From Gossypium raimondii (taxonomy: Eukaryota; Streptophyta; Magnoliopsida; Malvales; Malvaceae), in the NCBI RefSeq assembly GCF_025698545.1, contig NC_068575.1, positions 50,353,980 through 50,417,979 on the forward strand: a stretch of 64,000 nt of DNA, in the 5' to 3' direction. The translations under genes were made by a program, and so were the position numbers. Below, in pieces: positions 51,144 through 62,875 of the stretch; the first letter of the stretch is position 1; every line of letters starts with the position of its first letter. A model generated the notes under the pieces. That model saw nothing but the letters and a program-made list of their open reading frames with translations, was not told where the DNA came from and did no database searches.

Positions 51144-51841
51144 GATTCCTAACTAGGGTTTTTAGGGGGTCATGTGGTACGACAAGAGTGATGGACTTCT
51201 TTCTCATGGTCTTGTTTTTGGGCTTTGAGTTGTGGGCTGAAAGGAAGAAAAGAACATGAACGACAAAATAATGGATTTTTTCCTGCGGTATAAAGACTTA
51301 AAAACCCTTTACAGATCCAAAGACTTGAAATAACACACCTGTAAGATTCAATCCGCATCAATTTCATCTTTTTATATTTTAATCCTTAAAAGAAAAATAT
51401 CTCTTTCTTACTCATAAAAATATAAAATAAGATAACAAAAATGCCTCAATCCACCATAGAAAAATAATACCATAAATGAAAGAGAAAAGGCAACTAAGAA
51501 ATGGGATCAAAATTGCGAACTTCCCCCAAATAGTCGAAGTAGATGTTTTAAAACTTGGGCTTGGTGAGGTGGTTCCGTGTTTGGTTTGTTGGTGGTGAAT
51601 TTGGATATAATACAATAAAACCCTGTCCTCAGCTCCTCCTCACCGACCCCACGGCCAATCAAATTATTTTGGATTGACCTCACCACCCAATTAAACTCTC
51701 TCACTCAGTTTATCTTAGCTTCGCTTTGTTTTTGTAGTTTCCTGTATTATTCAACAAAACACAACGCCACTAGAGTTTAGTTTGATCAGCAACCCTCTGC
51801 TCTTCTTCTTCCTTAAACAAGCAAAACAAAAAAAAATAATT
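51144..51841. other. Bidirectional intergenic region between RPL13a and cytochrome b5
   Basis: Promoters of the two divergent genes. A pyrimidine-rich stretch close to the cytochrome b5 ATG (CTGCTCTTCTTCTTCC, about 51797) probably lies in its leader. No other gene is visible. Confidence 0.5.
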
Positions 51842-53534
51842 ATGGGTGGAGAAGGAAAGGTCTATACTTTGGCTGAGGTTTCTCAACACAACAATGCCAA
51901 AGACTGTTGGCTTATCATTGAGGGCAAGGTACATCTTTTTGTTGGTAAAAATTTCTTGGATGATCCACTCTGGGGTTGCCTTTATGTTTTTTGGTAAAAA
52001 TTAGTTTCTTTTTTCTTTTTCTTTTCTTTTTTTTTTTGCCAAAGTTGGGTGTTTTAATTCATATCTGAAGTTGCATGTTTTGACTTTTGAGTGTTCTTGG
52101 ATTTAGGGAACCCTATTGCCTTTTTTTTTTTTGTCTCCCTTGTCTGTTTGATTTTTGTTAATTTTGGTTCTGATCGTGAGAAAATGTTTAAATCCCAGTG
52201 GATGGATCTCTCTTTGAAAATGTAACTGAATCTTAAACAAATCTTCAGTGTCCTTGTTATTCCTGGACTGATAACTCAGATTCAATATAAATCAACTTTA
52301 GGATCAAAAGTCAAAACCAATCTTTTGGTTAGATCTTTACTTATGATCTTTTTGATCCTTGTAATTGCTAAAGTTGCATGCAAGTATAGGCCCTCTGCTT
52401 CTCAATTCCTTGGATTTTTTAATCATTAGTTTAATCTGGATTGATTGTGTAAACATTCATATTCTGCTTCATTGCCATTATATTTAGTTCCCCCCACCCC
52501 CCAAATCAACTATTTCTGATGAATTCTGCATGATGGATTTTGCATAATGTATGCTACAACCCATCACCATTTGTCCGGTCCCAGGCTGAGCACAATACCA
52601 GTATTTTCTTCAAAGGTGTGTCTGGCTGGATGTGAGCCCAAGACCTCTTGCAAGTCACATAGGAGTCTTTCTTGCAAACACGGTACCATTTAACAATACT
52701 GGTATTGTGCACGAGAGACGGCCTGAGGCCAGTTGAATGGTGGTGGGTTGTTGTGATAATGTATTGGTAGCTTGTTATAAGTTTCATCAAGAGAGATGAG
52801 CTGTTATGTGTATTTGGTATCATATTCACTGTATTTTCATAGAGATTTAGAAATCAGTAATATTATCATCAGTTTAAAAAGAAGCGAGCAGAAAACGCCA
52901 TGAGCATTAGTTTGGATTTCTCGAGTTACAAGAGGGTATGGAGTTGAAGCCTGTTTGAACTTGGCAGTAACGTGAAGCAGGATACAGTTTTAGCTATCAA
53001 TCTAACCATTGATTTGATTGTTGAATCCTACTCTAGAGCTAACTATTTATTTCTTTTGATTTGGCTCCATTTTGATCTCCTAAAAATTCCTTATGTTTGA
53101 ACAGGTATATGATGTGACTAAATTCTTGGAGGATCATCCTGGTGGTGATGAGGTCCTGTTGTCTGCAACAGGTTACAAATCTCACAAATTTTCTACTTGT
53201 TTCGTATAATCCAATGTGGGAATTACAGTAGAAGATGGAGAAAAGTGGTAATAACATCGGTTTAATGTTTGGCCTGGCAGGGAAAGATGCAAGTGATGAT
53301 TTTGAGGATGTTGGTCATAGTAGCAGTGCTCGGGCAATGATGGATGAGTTTTACGTGGGTGACGTCGATACATCAACTATCCCAACTAAGACCAAGTACA
53401 CCCCTCCCAAGCAGCCTCACTATGAGCAGGACAAGACCTCGGACTTTGTTATAAAGCTTCTCCAATTCCTCGTTCCCCTGCTGATCTTGGGATTGGCCTT
53501 CGGAGTCCGCTTCTATACCAAATCACCTGCTTAA
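51842..53534 (+). CDS. Cytochrome b5, tail-anchored ER form
   Basis: Three exons, 51842-51928, 53105-53171 and 53281-53534, total 408 nt (135 aa). The heme-binding fold occupies about residues 6-80. The axial histidines are H40 in the HPGG motif and H64 in FEDVGHSSSARAM. A hydrophilic linker (TKTKYTPPKQPHYEQ) follows, then a C-terminal membrane anchor (FVIKLLQFLVPLLILGLAFG) and the short basic luminal tail RFYTKSPA, typical of ER-targeted plant isoforms. It passes electrons from NADH-cytochrome b5 reductase to fatty-acid desaturases, hydroxylases and some P450s. Intron 1 (about 1.18 kb) contains a MITE. The NPH3-like gene lies nearby, as I recall for the Arabidopsis CB5-D locus. Confidence 0.95.
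52553..52755. mobile_element. Mutator-like MITE in cytochrome b5 intron 1
   Basis: A 203-bp element with long inverted ends of about 55 bp. The left end reads CTACAACCCATCACCATT, and the right end reversed reads CAACAACCCACCACCATT. The inner part of the arms is a perfect 16-bp match (GCACAATACCAGTATT). It is bounded by a perfect 9-bp duplication ATAATGTAT (52544-52552 and 52756-52764), the size expected for Mutator-type transposition. It has no coding capacity. It lies inside the intron and away from splice sites. Confidence 0.85.
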
Positions 53535-54496
53535 GCATCAAGACCACAACCCAGAATGGAAAAACTTCTCAATATTATTATTATGTTAGTTTAAACGTTT
53601 GTTTGGAACTGTTACATATTGAGGGATGGTTCGAAATACTATATTTACTCGTTCTGTTTATTGACCAGTTCCCGGTGCCCCATTTTCAATGTAATATCGT
53701 CCTCTATGGCATGTACCCAGTAAAACTACCCTTTCTTTCTGGTTTGGTAATCTTCAAAATCTGTCTCTTTAAAAGCAGTAATGTTCTGTTCTTCAGTTTA
53801 GTCCATTGATTTATGAGCTAAATCCAGGTTAAATACTAGTTGTGGACGTCTAAAAGTATCCAAAATTTAACCAAATGTTGCATGAAATTGCTATCCAATA
53901 TGAGGAACAAAATTCACGAAAATGGAAGACCCTAAAAAGCTTATGCACTTATGCATAAATATCAATCACCTTAGATCTTTAAATTATTTGTAGTTTGAGA
54001 TTTTTGAACATGTTTTTATATTAAAATGTGTAGTTACTTTCAAGGGTTAATTTGTATTTGAATTTGACAGATTTTTGTGCCAGGTCTGAGTCTTTTCTAG
54101 GTGAGAAAAATAAAAGCAGTAATTTCCTCTTTTAACCGGCATTGTCTATATCTGGTCTGGAAAGTAGGTTGTGCAGTCAGGGTTGATGCCATACCATACA
54201 CTGAATGCGACAAAATATTCCCTTAGAGCACCACGCATCTTTATCGGTTCATCTCAAATTCTCAATCATGCTGTACAAACAAACAAGCTGTCAAGTTGCT
54301 TAGTAACTAGAATTTTCATTTCTCCTAAGACCCTTCATTGATTTCATCACCATTTTGGTTTTATTACTCACCATTCTGCCACTATAAGAACAAATAAGAG
54401 CTTGCAGTGTATTCCCTCTTCCTTCCCCATTTTTGTTTTTCTTTTTGCTTTTACAAGTACATAATTTTTTTTTTTTTGGCTAATGAAGAACCAAAT
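53535..54496. other. Cytochrome b5 3' flank and promoter of the PADRE gene
   Basis: 3' untranslated region of cytochrome b5, then intergenic sequence. A T-rich leader (54430-54480) precedes the next gene. No other coding signal. Confidence 0.5.
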
Positions 54497-55294
54497 ATGA
54501 GAGCCACAGAAGCCGAGGAAGGTCTGTTGAAGTTGGTGCATCCAGGAAGGTATGTGGAGATTCACTATGAACCCATTATTGCTTCAGAAGTGTTGAAGAG
54601 GAACCCCAGACACAGCGTGACACGACCGGACGTGTTTGAGTATCCATGGATCGTGGTCAGACCGGAGTCTGTGTTGAAACTGGGGAGAGTTTTTTACATT
54701 GTTCCTAACCTTACAATCTATAAACTGATAAAAGAGAAAGGATATACCGTCCAACCTTCCTTGCAGCAAAAGAAATCACCCAAAAGTTATGTTCAGCGGC
54801 AACTTCTCGAACAAAGCTCACCAAGCAAATCTTCTGCTGGAACAACTCCAAAGCACGAAGATTATTGCCAATCAAATTGGCAACAATTTCAAACCACTGG
54901 CTTGGAAGAGTCAAGGCTCCAGGAGCAAGCTTGTGGTGAGAGAATCAATGGACCTTCAAAGTTAGAGTCCCTTGCTGATATGATAACCAAGCACCAGAGC
55001 ACTTACAAAGAGTTTATACAGATGTCAGACACAGATTCTCCATCTAAAACCGAATCCACGGGTGAAAAAGAGTGCCATGCTCATGAGGTTTGCAGTAACA
55101 AAAAAGAAGCTTCGGAACAAGATCAGGCTCTAGGGGATCAATGTGAGAAACATATTACCATTTTGAGAACTTGCTTGAGGAAACATGACAGTTCCCGGAA
55201 GTTGCTTCATTTGAAAGTTTCCTTTTACTTGTCTCCCGATAATGAGGAAAGGAAAAGAAAAGTTGCAGAATCTGAAGGTTTTATTACTTGTTGA
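54497..55294 (+). CDS. PADRE (DUF4228) domain protein
   Basis: Single-exon frame of 265 residues from the ATG at 54497 (MRATEAEEG). The longer frame from 54407 adds an N-terminus encoded by T-rich leader sequence (repeated Phe/Cys), which I reject. The DUF4228/PADRE domain covers about residues 10-75: HPGRYVEIHYEPIIASEVL, NPRHSVTRPDVFEYPW, VVRPESVLKLGRVFYIVP, matching the family pattern of a beta-strand start, NP-x-H and a G-x-x-Y/F-ILVP end. The remaining 190 residues are polar and presumably disordered, with Ser/Lys/Gln-rich stretches and a basic end. Members with the usual MGN-type start can be myristoylated; this one lacks that start. The family is linked to stress and pathogen responses, but the molecular role is unknown. 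A run of AATAAA motifs at 55326-55340 may provide polyadenylation signals. Confidence 0.8.
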   Translation: MRATEAEEGLLKLVHPGRYVEIHYEPIIASEVLKRNPRHSVTRPDVFEYPWIVVRPESVLKLGRVFYIVPNLTIYKLIKEKGYTVQPSLQQKKSPKSYVQRQLLEQSSPSKSSAGTTPKHEDYCQSNWQQFQTTGLEESRLQEQACGERINGPSKLESLADMITKHQSTYKEFIQMSDTDSPSKTESTGEKECHAHEVCSNKKEASEQDQALGDQCEKHITILRTCLRKHDSSRKLLHLKVSFYLSPDNEERKRKVAESEGFITC

Positions 55295-55325
55295 ACTTAG
55301 TAAATCAATGGATTTCTCCGAAAGT

Positions 55326-55340
55326 AAATAAATAAATAAA
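55326..55340 (+). terminator. Putative polyadenylation signal of the PADRE gene
   Basis: Overlapping AATAAA units (AATAAATAAATAAA) about 30 bases after the stop codon. Position and sequence fit a near-upstream element, but no transcript end can be seen. Confidence 0.45.
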
Positions 55341-55635
55341 GCCCCAAAATCTTTAAACAATGTAGCTTGATTTGCACTTTGATTATGATAATTTGCTCAT
55401 TTTCTTTCCCCGTGTGTTTATTCAATGATATAAAATAACAAAGCTGCTGAAAACTACTAGATTTGCCAATGACTTTGGAACAACAAAGCCCCCACTCTTG
55501 ACTCTTGGTAACTCAAAGCATCACAATCATATACAATGTGGCCAAAAGAAGGAAAAAGAAGAGGTTAAAAAGCATTAACATACAAGGTTGCCAAAATCAT
55601 GGCCTTAACAAATACAGGCATGTCATTTTAATTAC

Positions 55636-58533
55636 CTAATCAGTGCTTGCACATGTCCTCTCAATCACCTTAGAATCCGTTCTGTAGGATTGCCTTGAGG
55701 GCGAACTTGATCCTCTCGAAGAACTATGTCCAAATAAGCTTAGTCCACCTATCTTCTTCGTGAAGGAGCTCATAAATTTACGAGAACTAGACTTAGCCAT
55801 ATCTCTCTTCATACAAACGTGTTCTTTCTCTAGATCATTTAATCTCATCCGCATCCGAGCCAGCTCAAGTTTTAGCTCCCGGTTTTCTCGCCTCAAAGAT
55901 GCATAGTTGTCTTTCGGAGACATTGCTGCACTGAGTGCACTGCTGCTGATCCGCCATGATTGGTGATTTACCGGCTTGCGGTCATCATCGGCATAAGAGC
56001 AGCACAAAGCATTTCTCAGCCTTAATTGCTCGAAGTAAAGAACTTGGACTATCGATTGGAGGGGAAGTCGTTCGTTTTGTGCAGCATGTGCTCCGGCTTC
56101 TTGTGAGAGCTTTTGGAAATCAATCAACTTGCAGAGCTTCTTCTTGTCTGCATCTGGTAAACCCTGATGAGCCTGAAACATGCATTTGTTAGAAAGTTTA
56201 TCAAGATAATCTCAGTAACTTATTACATGTCAGCTTGAAACAAAAGCAAACAGACGAGATGTTAAAAATGAAGATATCAGCATACATACTTTCAGGTAAA
56301 TATCAATAGCTCGATATAGCCCGTCATGGATAGTACGAGCATGTGTAGGTAAAGTCTCTGCAATCGCCATGAACTTTGCAAGCTTGAGGTTTGCATCAGG
56401 AGCAATTTCAGCAAGGTAATTATCCACCAACTTTGAAACTTTAAATAATGCACCTTGTGATGGTGAATGAGGACTATCCGATTCGAAAACAGATGCATCA
56501 TCCATATCATCTTCACTATCATCTTGCTGAGAAAAATTTACCAATATTCTTTGAACTGTATCAACGTCGAATAAGGTGTCACCTGCATGCCGAAAAGATG
56601 GGATCAAAAGGTCGTCAAGAGTTGCAATATCCAACTGGGAACCGATCCTCCGCTCTAGATCAAGCCTACAAGCAATACTGCAATCAAGCATCACTGCACT
56701 TCTAAGAAGTCCAAAAAGGAAAGTGATGGGAACTGCAAGTTTCTCAACAGGTAAAAGGCTGACAATCGTCTCAACCACGAGGCGTTCATGGTCAGTTGAA
56801 AGCAAATCAATTTTCGTGTGGCCAGAAGGATTCCACAAACTGGATTTCTTAGTCAGTTCCTTCTGAGCATAATTTACAAGCGACGCGCCAATACTCTCGG
56901 GACGAACACCGCGACATTTCATCGCTGTCATGACTCTTTGATACAAATCAATACGAATAACAGAAAGATCTTCTATCCACCAGTCTCCATCACATTTGGC
57001 TTGCCTGTTCATATGAAGTCTCCCTGAACTACTGTATTCTAAACGGGAGAAGCTCGATGCTATTTGCTCGGCACAAGCCTTTGAAGCTATTGCATCAATG
57101 CAACGGCTAACAATTTTCAGCTCATCTGCAAGAGGAAGTAAGTTTTCACATTGTTGTAAAACTTCAACACACATCTCCAGGTTCTTGCAAACAATACTTT
57201 CGAGATACTCTTCAGCTCGCGAGCCGAGATTATCCTTTGAAAACTCCTCAGTCATTTCAAGGTAATCAGAAACACAACAAAGCTGAGCCACATTTGATGA
57301 TGTAATTTCAAAGTTAATGCCATAACAAAATTTAGCAGCCAACTCGAATGTCTCAGCACCGCCAGGTAAATTCAGTAGCTCCACTCTCGAGATATCGGAA
57401 TCTCTATGTTCTGCAACTAGCTTCCTGATTCGCCCGCTTCGAGAAACAAGAGGAAACTGCATATAACAACAACAATCATCAGCATGAGAATATCCTAATT
57501 CCTATGTCCTAACATTAATCTACACAGGTAAAAGTGTGCTATTTTACTTCAATGGCAACCATATTAGTTTTCCAAATCTTCCCACCCAAGCAATGATGCT
57601 TACTCAGTTAAGCAAGTCCATATTCAGCTATATGAACTAGTACTCCCATTGAAACAACCATGAAAAAAAGTTTCAGATCTATTCAAGGCTAAGTACATTT
57701 TTCCCTAATGCTTTAGTTGCACTGTTGGAAGAATTAAAGTGCTTAGCCAATTATAGAGTCCATTTAAATCTAATCAAAATATATGAACAAATTTCAACAG
57801 TAAATCACCAAAATTACCTTGTGTAGAGCAAAAGTCCCTCCATTTACTTCTATTGTGATGTCACTTTTAACATCCCGAAAGATCCTACAATAACAGAAGC
57901 ACCACTTTGAATATGCAGGAAAAAAACAGGAAGAGATAATCTAGGAATATTCATATGTAGCTTTTCACACATGCAAATCCATCATCATAGTCCCCCAAAG
58001 AAAAGAATGAACATAAATAGCTGGAAGATAAAATAACATACTAATTCTTTATATAAAAACAAGCAGAGCAAAGATTCTGAGTGGCTGAGTATGACACTCC
58101 AATCAAATGGATGATCTGGGATACAATTTTTTTTCTCAATAATTCAAAGCATAAAATAGACAAAATAAGTGAAAAAGAAAAACCATTTACATAAAAAGCA
58201 ACAAAAAAGCCTGTTCTTTCAGAAAAGACTGAAACTTGAAGCAAACTACAACATCAAAGAAAATTTAGAAAAAAGAGTCCCTTTGCATCACTACAGCAAA
58301 GAGTAGCAGAGTAGCAAAGTGAGGAAAAAGAAGAGTTGCAGTAGTTAAACAAGGTGGCTGCCTAGCTATCTATGTAAAAAGATCAAAGCTTTGAAAGAAA
58401 AAACACATTAAATAAACCATGAAACTACTCAATAACAGTTCAACAATGATAGAATCAAACTTGTATACCATTCATTGCAACGCTGCCTGGAACTCTTTGC
58501 CAAAGACAGCTGGTGATGCTGCTGCTTGTCCAT
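55636..58533 (-). CDS. BTB/NPH3 (NRL family) protein, substrate adaptor of CUL3 ubiquitin ligase type
   Basis: Four exons, 58533-58469, 57884-57818, 57456-56290 and 56172-55636, total 1836 nt (611 aa). The N-terminus (MDKQQHHQLSLAKSSRQRCN) leads into a BTB domain, about residues 22-130 (IFRDVKSDITIEVNGGTFAL; FPLVSRSGRIRKLVAEHRDS; GGAETFELAAKFCYGINFEI). The NPH3 domain spans about residues 200-490 (DWWIEDLSVIRIDLYQRVM; VRPESIGASLVNYAQKEL; LIDFQKLSQEAGAHAAQNER). A coiled coil follows (LRRENRELKLELARMRMRL), then a Ser-rich tail. In the family the BTB domain binds CUL3 and the NPH3 domain interacts with phototropins or other partners at the plasma membrane. The sequence is close to my memory of Arabidopsis At5g48800 (614 aa), which neighbours CB5-D. 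CT-rich sequence upstream (58600-58635 on the minus strand) looks like leader. Confidence 0.93.
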
Positions 58534-59746
58534 TGACAGAAACACTGAGTAAACCCAGAAGAGAAAAAGAAAATAAAGAACAAAAACCCTGAGAAATAGA
58601 GAACAGAGAGAGAGAAAGAGAAGAAGAGAAAAGTGTGGGGTTAATTGAGAGAGACAAAGACAGAGTCCCAGTTGTAGATTGTATCTCGTTGCTTAACTAC
58701 TTTGGCCATTTTTGTCAAACTGCTGATCTTCAAACCATAGATTGCTATTGTCCAAACCAATGGGGCCTCTTTGGTGGGTCATCTTTTTGCACCCCTCCCC
58801 TATTAATCTTAACAAGTTTTTTGGCTTGTTCAAATCTACTGATATTACCGTTTTTGCTTGATTCTTTGGTTTGTTGCTTTGATGATTTTTTTTAAAGCAA
58901 AATCCAAAATAAAAAGGTGTTTTTGTATACTAATTTTTGTTTTTGTTGGATTAAAAAGTCAAAAACCTCTCTCTCTCGTTAGAAAATATGAAAAAAAGAT
59001 GAGATAAAAGCGGGATGAAAGGAGGAGTTGTGACCTTCGGACATCTTTTTGATGTTTTTTGCATGCTTTTGTTTTGCTTTGCTTTCTTCTTTGTCGTCAA
59101 AAGCGTAAAATACAGTTAACATGCCTCTTCTTTTCTCTGCCTTTTCCCATCCCATATTTTAGCTTGTATACTATATTTTGGATATTTGCATTTTCACCCC
59201 ATCTTGTTATGAGAATTTCATTATACCCCACTCTTTTCTGTTGTATTAGGACCGCTTAATTAGTAATCTTTGGCATTTCAAATATAAAGAGTTCCAAATT
59301 TATAGTTTTTATCGGCTTGCAATATTTTATAAGAGCCAAATTTTGTAATTAGGATTGGATTGGGATATTTGTAGATAATTAATTTGTTTTTCTACAAATT
59401 TGAATATTGTGTATTCAGATCGACAATACATTCCAAGCGAATGAAAATGTTAACTTTTGGATCACCATTATTTGAAAATACTTTAATTTTGTACATAATG
59501 GATACATATTTCAATATTAAATATTCTTTTTGGTGAATTATAAGAGTAAGATAAAACCCTATCAGTAACGCGACTAACACGACTCGAATCCAGACCGTAT
59601 CTAGGACAATGAACACCCTGATTATCAGGCCAACACACGGGATTTCAATATTAAATATCTTAATCCGCTTAGTTTTGCGAATAATAGATTCATATTCAAA
59701 TACTTTAAGCTATTATCCACTTTTCTTTTTAAAATTGTTATTTAAA
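58534..59746. other. NPH3-like gene leader/promoter and AT-rich flank
   Basis: The pyrimidine-rich minus-strand leader is near 58600-58635. Around 59560-59640 a more GC-balanced stretch (CGCGACTAACACGACTCGAATCC read in parts, then GGCCAACACACGGG) resembles old transposon debris but cannot be classified. No gene. Confidence 0.45.
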
Positions 59747-61147
59747 AAAAGTTTATATGTAAAAAATAAAACCCTTAAAAATTGTATAAAAAAATTCAAT
59801 TAAGCTCTTATCTTAAATTCACACTCAATTAAGTCCCTATTGTTAATAAAAATTAATTAAACTCTTTCGTTAACGATTTTCATCATGATCATATTGACCG
59901 TTAAAAAACTAATGCACCAATCGGATGGTGAGATGTGTCACTTCTAGTTTAATCTAATATTTTTCATAAAAATTATTGAAAAATCAAAAAAATTATAAAA
60001 TCATTATAAAAATTTAAAATATTTAAAAATAATTAAAATTGATATAAACTTGTAAAAATTATAAAAAATTTAATAAAACTTATAAATATTATTAAAAATC
60101 TAAAAATTTTAATAAATTATGAAATTAATAAAACATATTTAAAATAAAAAGGTAAAAAAATTCTTAACAACTATAAAAAAATCATAAAAATATTAAAATT
60201 GATATAAAGTTATAATAATTATTAAAAATATCATGAAAACATAAATTGGACTGAATTAGTAGATTGGACCAATTAGATCAAAACCGACAAGGGTAACAGT
60301 CCAAAGAAAGCCATTAGATTGGTTGACTTGGAAGCCGAGCGGTTAAACTAATTCTTTTTATTTTAATATTGTATTCAATTAAACTGGATGATCAATCGAA
60401 TTGGTAAACTGGTGTCCCAATCATTTCGACCATCAGTCCAATTTTGAAAACCTCGGTAAGAATAGTTCATACTTTCATGTGCTAATAGTTGAATAATGAA
60501 ATTTTATAAAATCAATAGAAACAAATTCAAAATTAAGTATTTTTGGTATAGTTAGACCGATGGTCAAGCCGGTCAGGTCACTAGTTTACCAGTTCAACCG
60601 GACAGTCTAGTTTAATAAAATAAAGCATTAAAAGAAATTGGTTCAACTGCACGGCTCTTAGGGTAACCAATCTAATGGCTTTCTCTAGATTGGTACCCTT
60701 GTCGATTTCGATCTAACTAGTCCAACCGACTTGTCTGGTCCAATTCAAATTTTTACAAGTTTATATCAATTTAATATTTTTAATAATTTTTATGATTTTT
60801 TATAAATGTTTTAAGAATGTTTATACATTTTTATAAAATTTTAAATATTTATTATTAATTTTATAATTTATTAAAATTTATTAGATTTTGACCATATTTA
60901 AAGTTTTAGTACTTTTATAATTTTCATAAGCCTTTTAGATATTTTTATAATTTTTCTGATTTTTAATACTTTTATAGGAAAATATTAGATTAAATGAAAA
61001 GTCTTTTTAATGGGTAACATGATCATTGACCAAAAGACTTAATTGATTTTTTATTAACAATAGGAACTTAATTGAAAGCAAATTTAAGGTAGACATTTAA
61101 TTGATTTTTCACATATTCTTAAAGATCTTTTTAACATATAGACTTTT
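59747..61147. mobile_element. Foldback element: long imperfect inverted repeat of 1.4 kb
   Basis: The left arm, about 59747-60441, and the right arm, about 60551-61147, are inverted copies of each other, separated by about 110 bp. Outer ends: AAAAAGTTTATATGT (left) against ACATATAGACTTTT (right). Inner landmarks: GACAAGGGTAAC and GCCATTAGATTGG in the left arm pair with CCAATCTAATGGC and GGTACCCTTGTCG in the right. Arm identity is roughly 75% by eye. It has no coding capacity. A target-site duplication is not resolvable in the AT-rich flanks. It looks like a foldback or long-TIR non-autonomous DNA element. Confidence 0.75.
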
Positions 61148-62294
61148 AAAATTATTTTATACTTACTAAATATTAATATTTAACGATTTAGATATTCAAC
61201 AAATAATTTAATTAATTCGTATTTGAATACAAATAATAAATAGATTTAGTGTTGAAAACAAATTTATGTAATTGAATTTGAATTTTATAAAAGTTGTAAA
61301 TATTTGACAATCTTAAAAATTATCATTTAATAGTGATTTTCAATACAGTCGACCTCCATGATTGCTGCATACCTTTTTATGATTATCACAGTAGACACTA
61401 TTCTTATGAATTGTGAAAATGTTAATTAACTGCCTCTATATATATATTTTTAAAACAGAGCTACTTGTCCTAATATTTTTAGTGTTCATTTTCGGCCATT
61501 ATCCCACAAGTTGGAAACAAAAAGGCCAACCACCTGCTTTTACAAGGACTTCACCACAAGCATCATATATTATACACTACATTATTGAAAACAATGTGTG
61601 GTTGTCTATGAATTATATTGGGGTCCAAAAAGATGTCCGATCCAAAAAAATTGATTAAGACCTATCAACACCCACAAATCCAAAGGATATCATTGCCCTT
61701 TAGCACTGGGATAACCATGAACAATATTCCTTTGCCAATTGACTAAAAAGAAAAGCTTGCATGAGAGACAAAATGGATGGTATTTGACCCCCATTTTTTT
61801 TTAATTATTTGACCCCAAATTTGATTGCTAAAAGTAGGGACTTTTTTAGGGTTTTCTTCATCACTACCTAAACACATGTTTAGGCCATTAATTAAATACA
61901 ACATCCACAAAATGAAAAGAAGTTCATTAATCGATTTTTTTTTCTTATACATACCCTTTTCTCTTAGGTTCTTTTTGTTGATTAATTTTTTCATGAGCAA
62001 GCATGTAAGAATGATAGACGATAATATAATTTGTTTTAAAATTTATTTTTAAAATAAAGTGATTTTGCCGTATAATGATATCCATTACATAAAATTCTAA
62101 TTTTATTTTTACTATGTTTTCTCTTGACATGAAATATAAATGATGAATCGCTTAATGAAACTCGATCCTAGTATCCTTAGACTTTGGTAAATATTATTAG
62201 GTAATCAATTAAGTAAGGCGATTCAATATGTTTATGAAATGCTTTTGGATCTCAATACAATATTTGATTACATAATATTTTAATGTTGATACAA
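61148..62294. other. AT-rich intergenic sequence
   Basis: No gene or recognisable repeat. The open frames are by-products of low complexity. Confidence 0.4.
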
Positions 62295-62875
62295 TGTATT
62301 AACGAGGAAAGAGAAAAAGAGAAGAGGGTGATGATGCAAAGGAGATCAGTTCACTTTAACAGGCAAAGAGCCGAAAAAGGAAGAGACTAAGAGTAGAGTA
62401 AAGTGATTTGAGGATAAGGGAAGTTAGGTGCAATAGATAGGTGCTTAGGGTTGTTGAGAAATTCCAAAAGATCCCTCCTCGTTTTACAGGGTATTTATAG
62501 GGTAGAAGTCTCACGTTCAGTAATGCAACATCAACTAACAAATTTGGAACATGGTGATAAGGCCGTTTGAATGTGGGCTGTCGTCAAATGGGGTACTACT
62601 TTGACATTCTCCTTATTGAGGTGGTACCAAGTTGATAGGTCTCAGTGATCCCTTATGGACTCCTATTGGAGGTGAGTGCATTCCAGCTAAAAGCGAGTTG
62701 CCTAGAAGACAAGGAGTCCGGGTGGTTGGTCATTGGGTGATAGAAGATGGGAGATTGTTCAAGTGTTCTTTAGATACGAAACTAACCAAGTGATGCAAGG
62801 CAAAAAACCGTATGCAAGTGTTTCCCGAATAGCTTCTTGTGATGTCATGTGTCCATTTTGAGTAAGAGTATAACA
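62295..62875 (-). mobile_element. Candidate solo LTR
   Basis: On the minus strand the segment begins TGTTATACTC and ends TTAATACA (TG...CA). It has a TATA-box-like CCCTATAAATACCC in the position expected of an LTR promoter (around 62490-62505). Base composition differs sharply from the AT-rich flanks. I find no clear 5-bp duplication, so the boundaries are tentative. Confidence 0.4.

Noticed and set aside
54407-54496. Upstream start for the PADRE protein giving a hydrophobic leader
   Set aside because: The extra residues come from T-rich leader sequence; the frame from 54497 starts right at the conserved domain.
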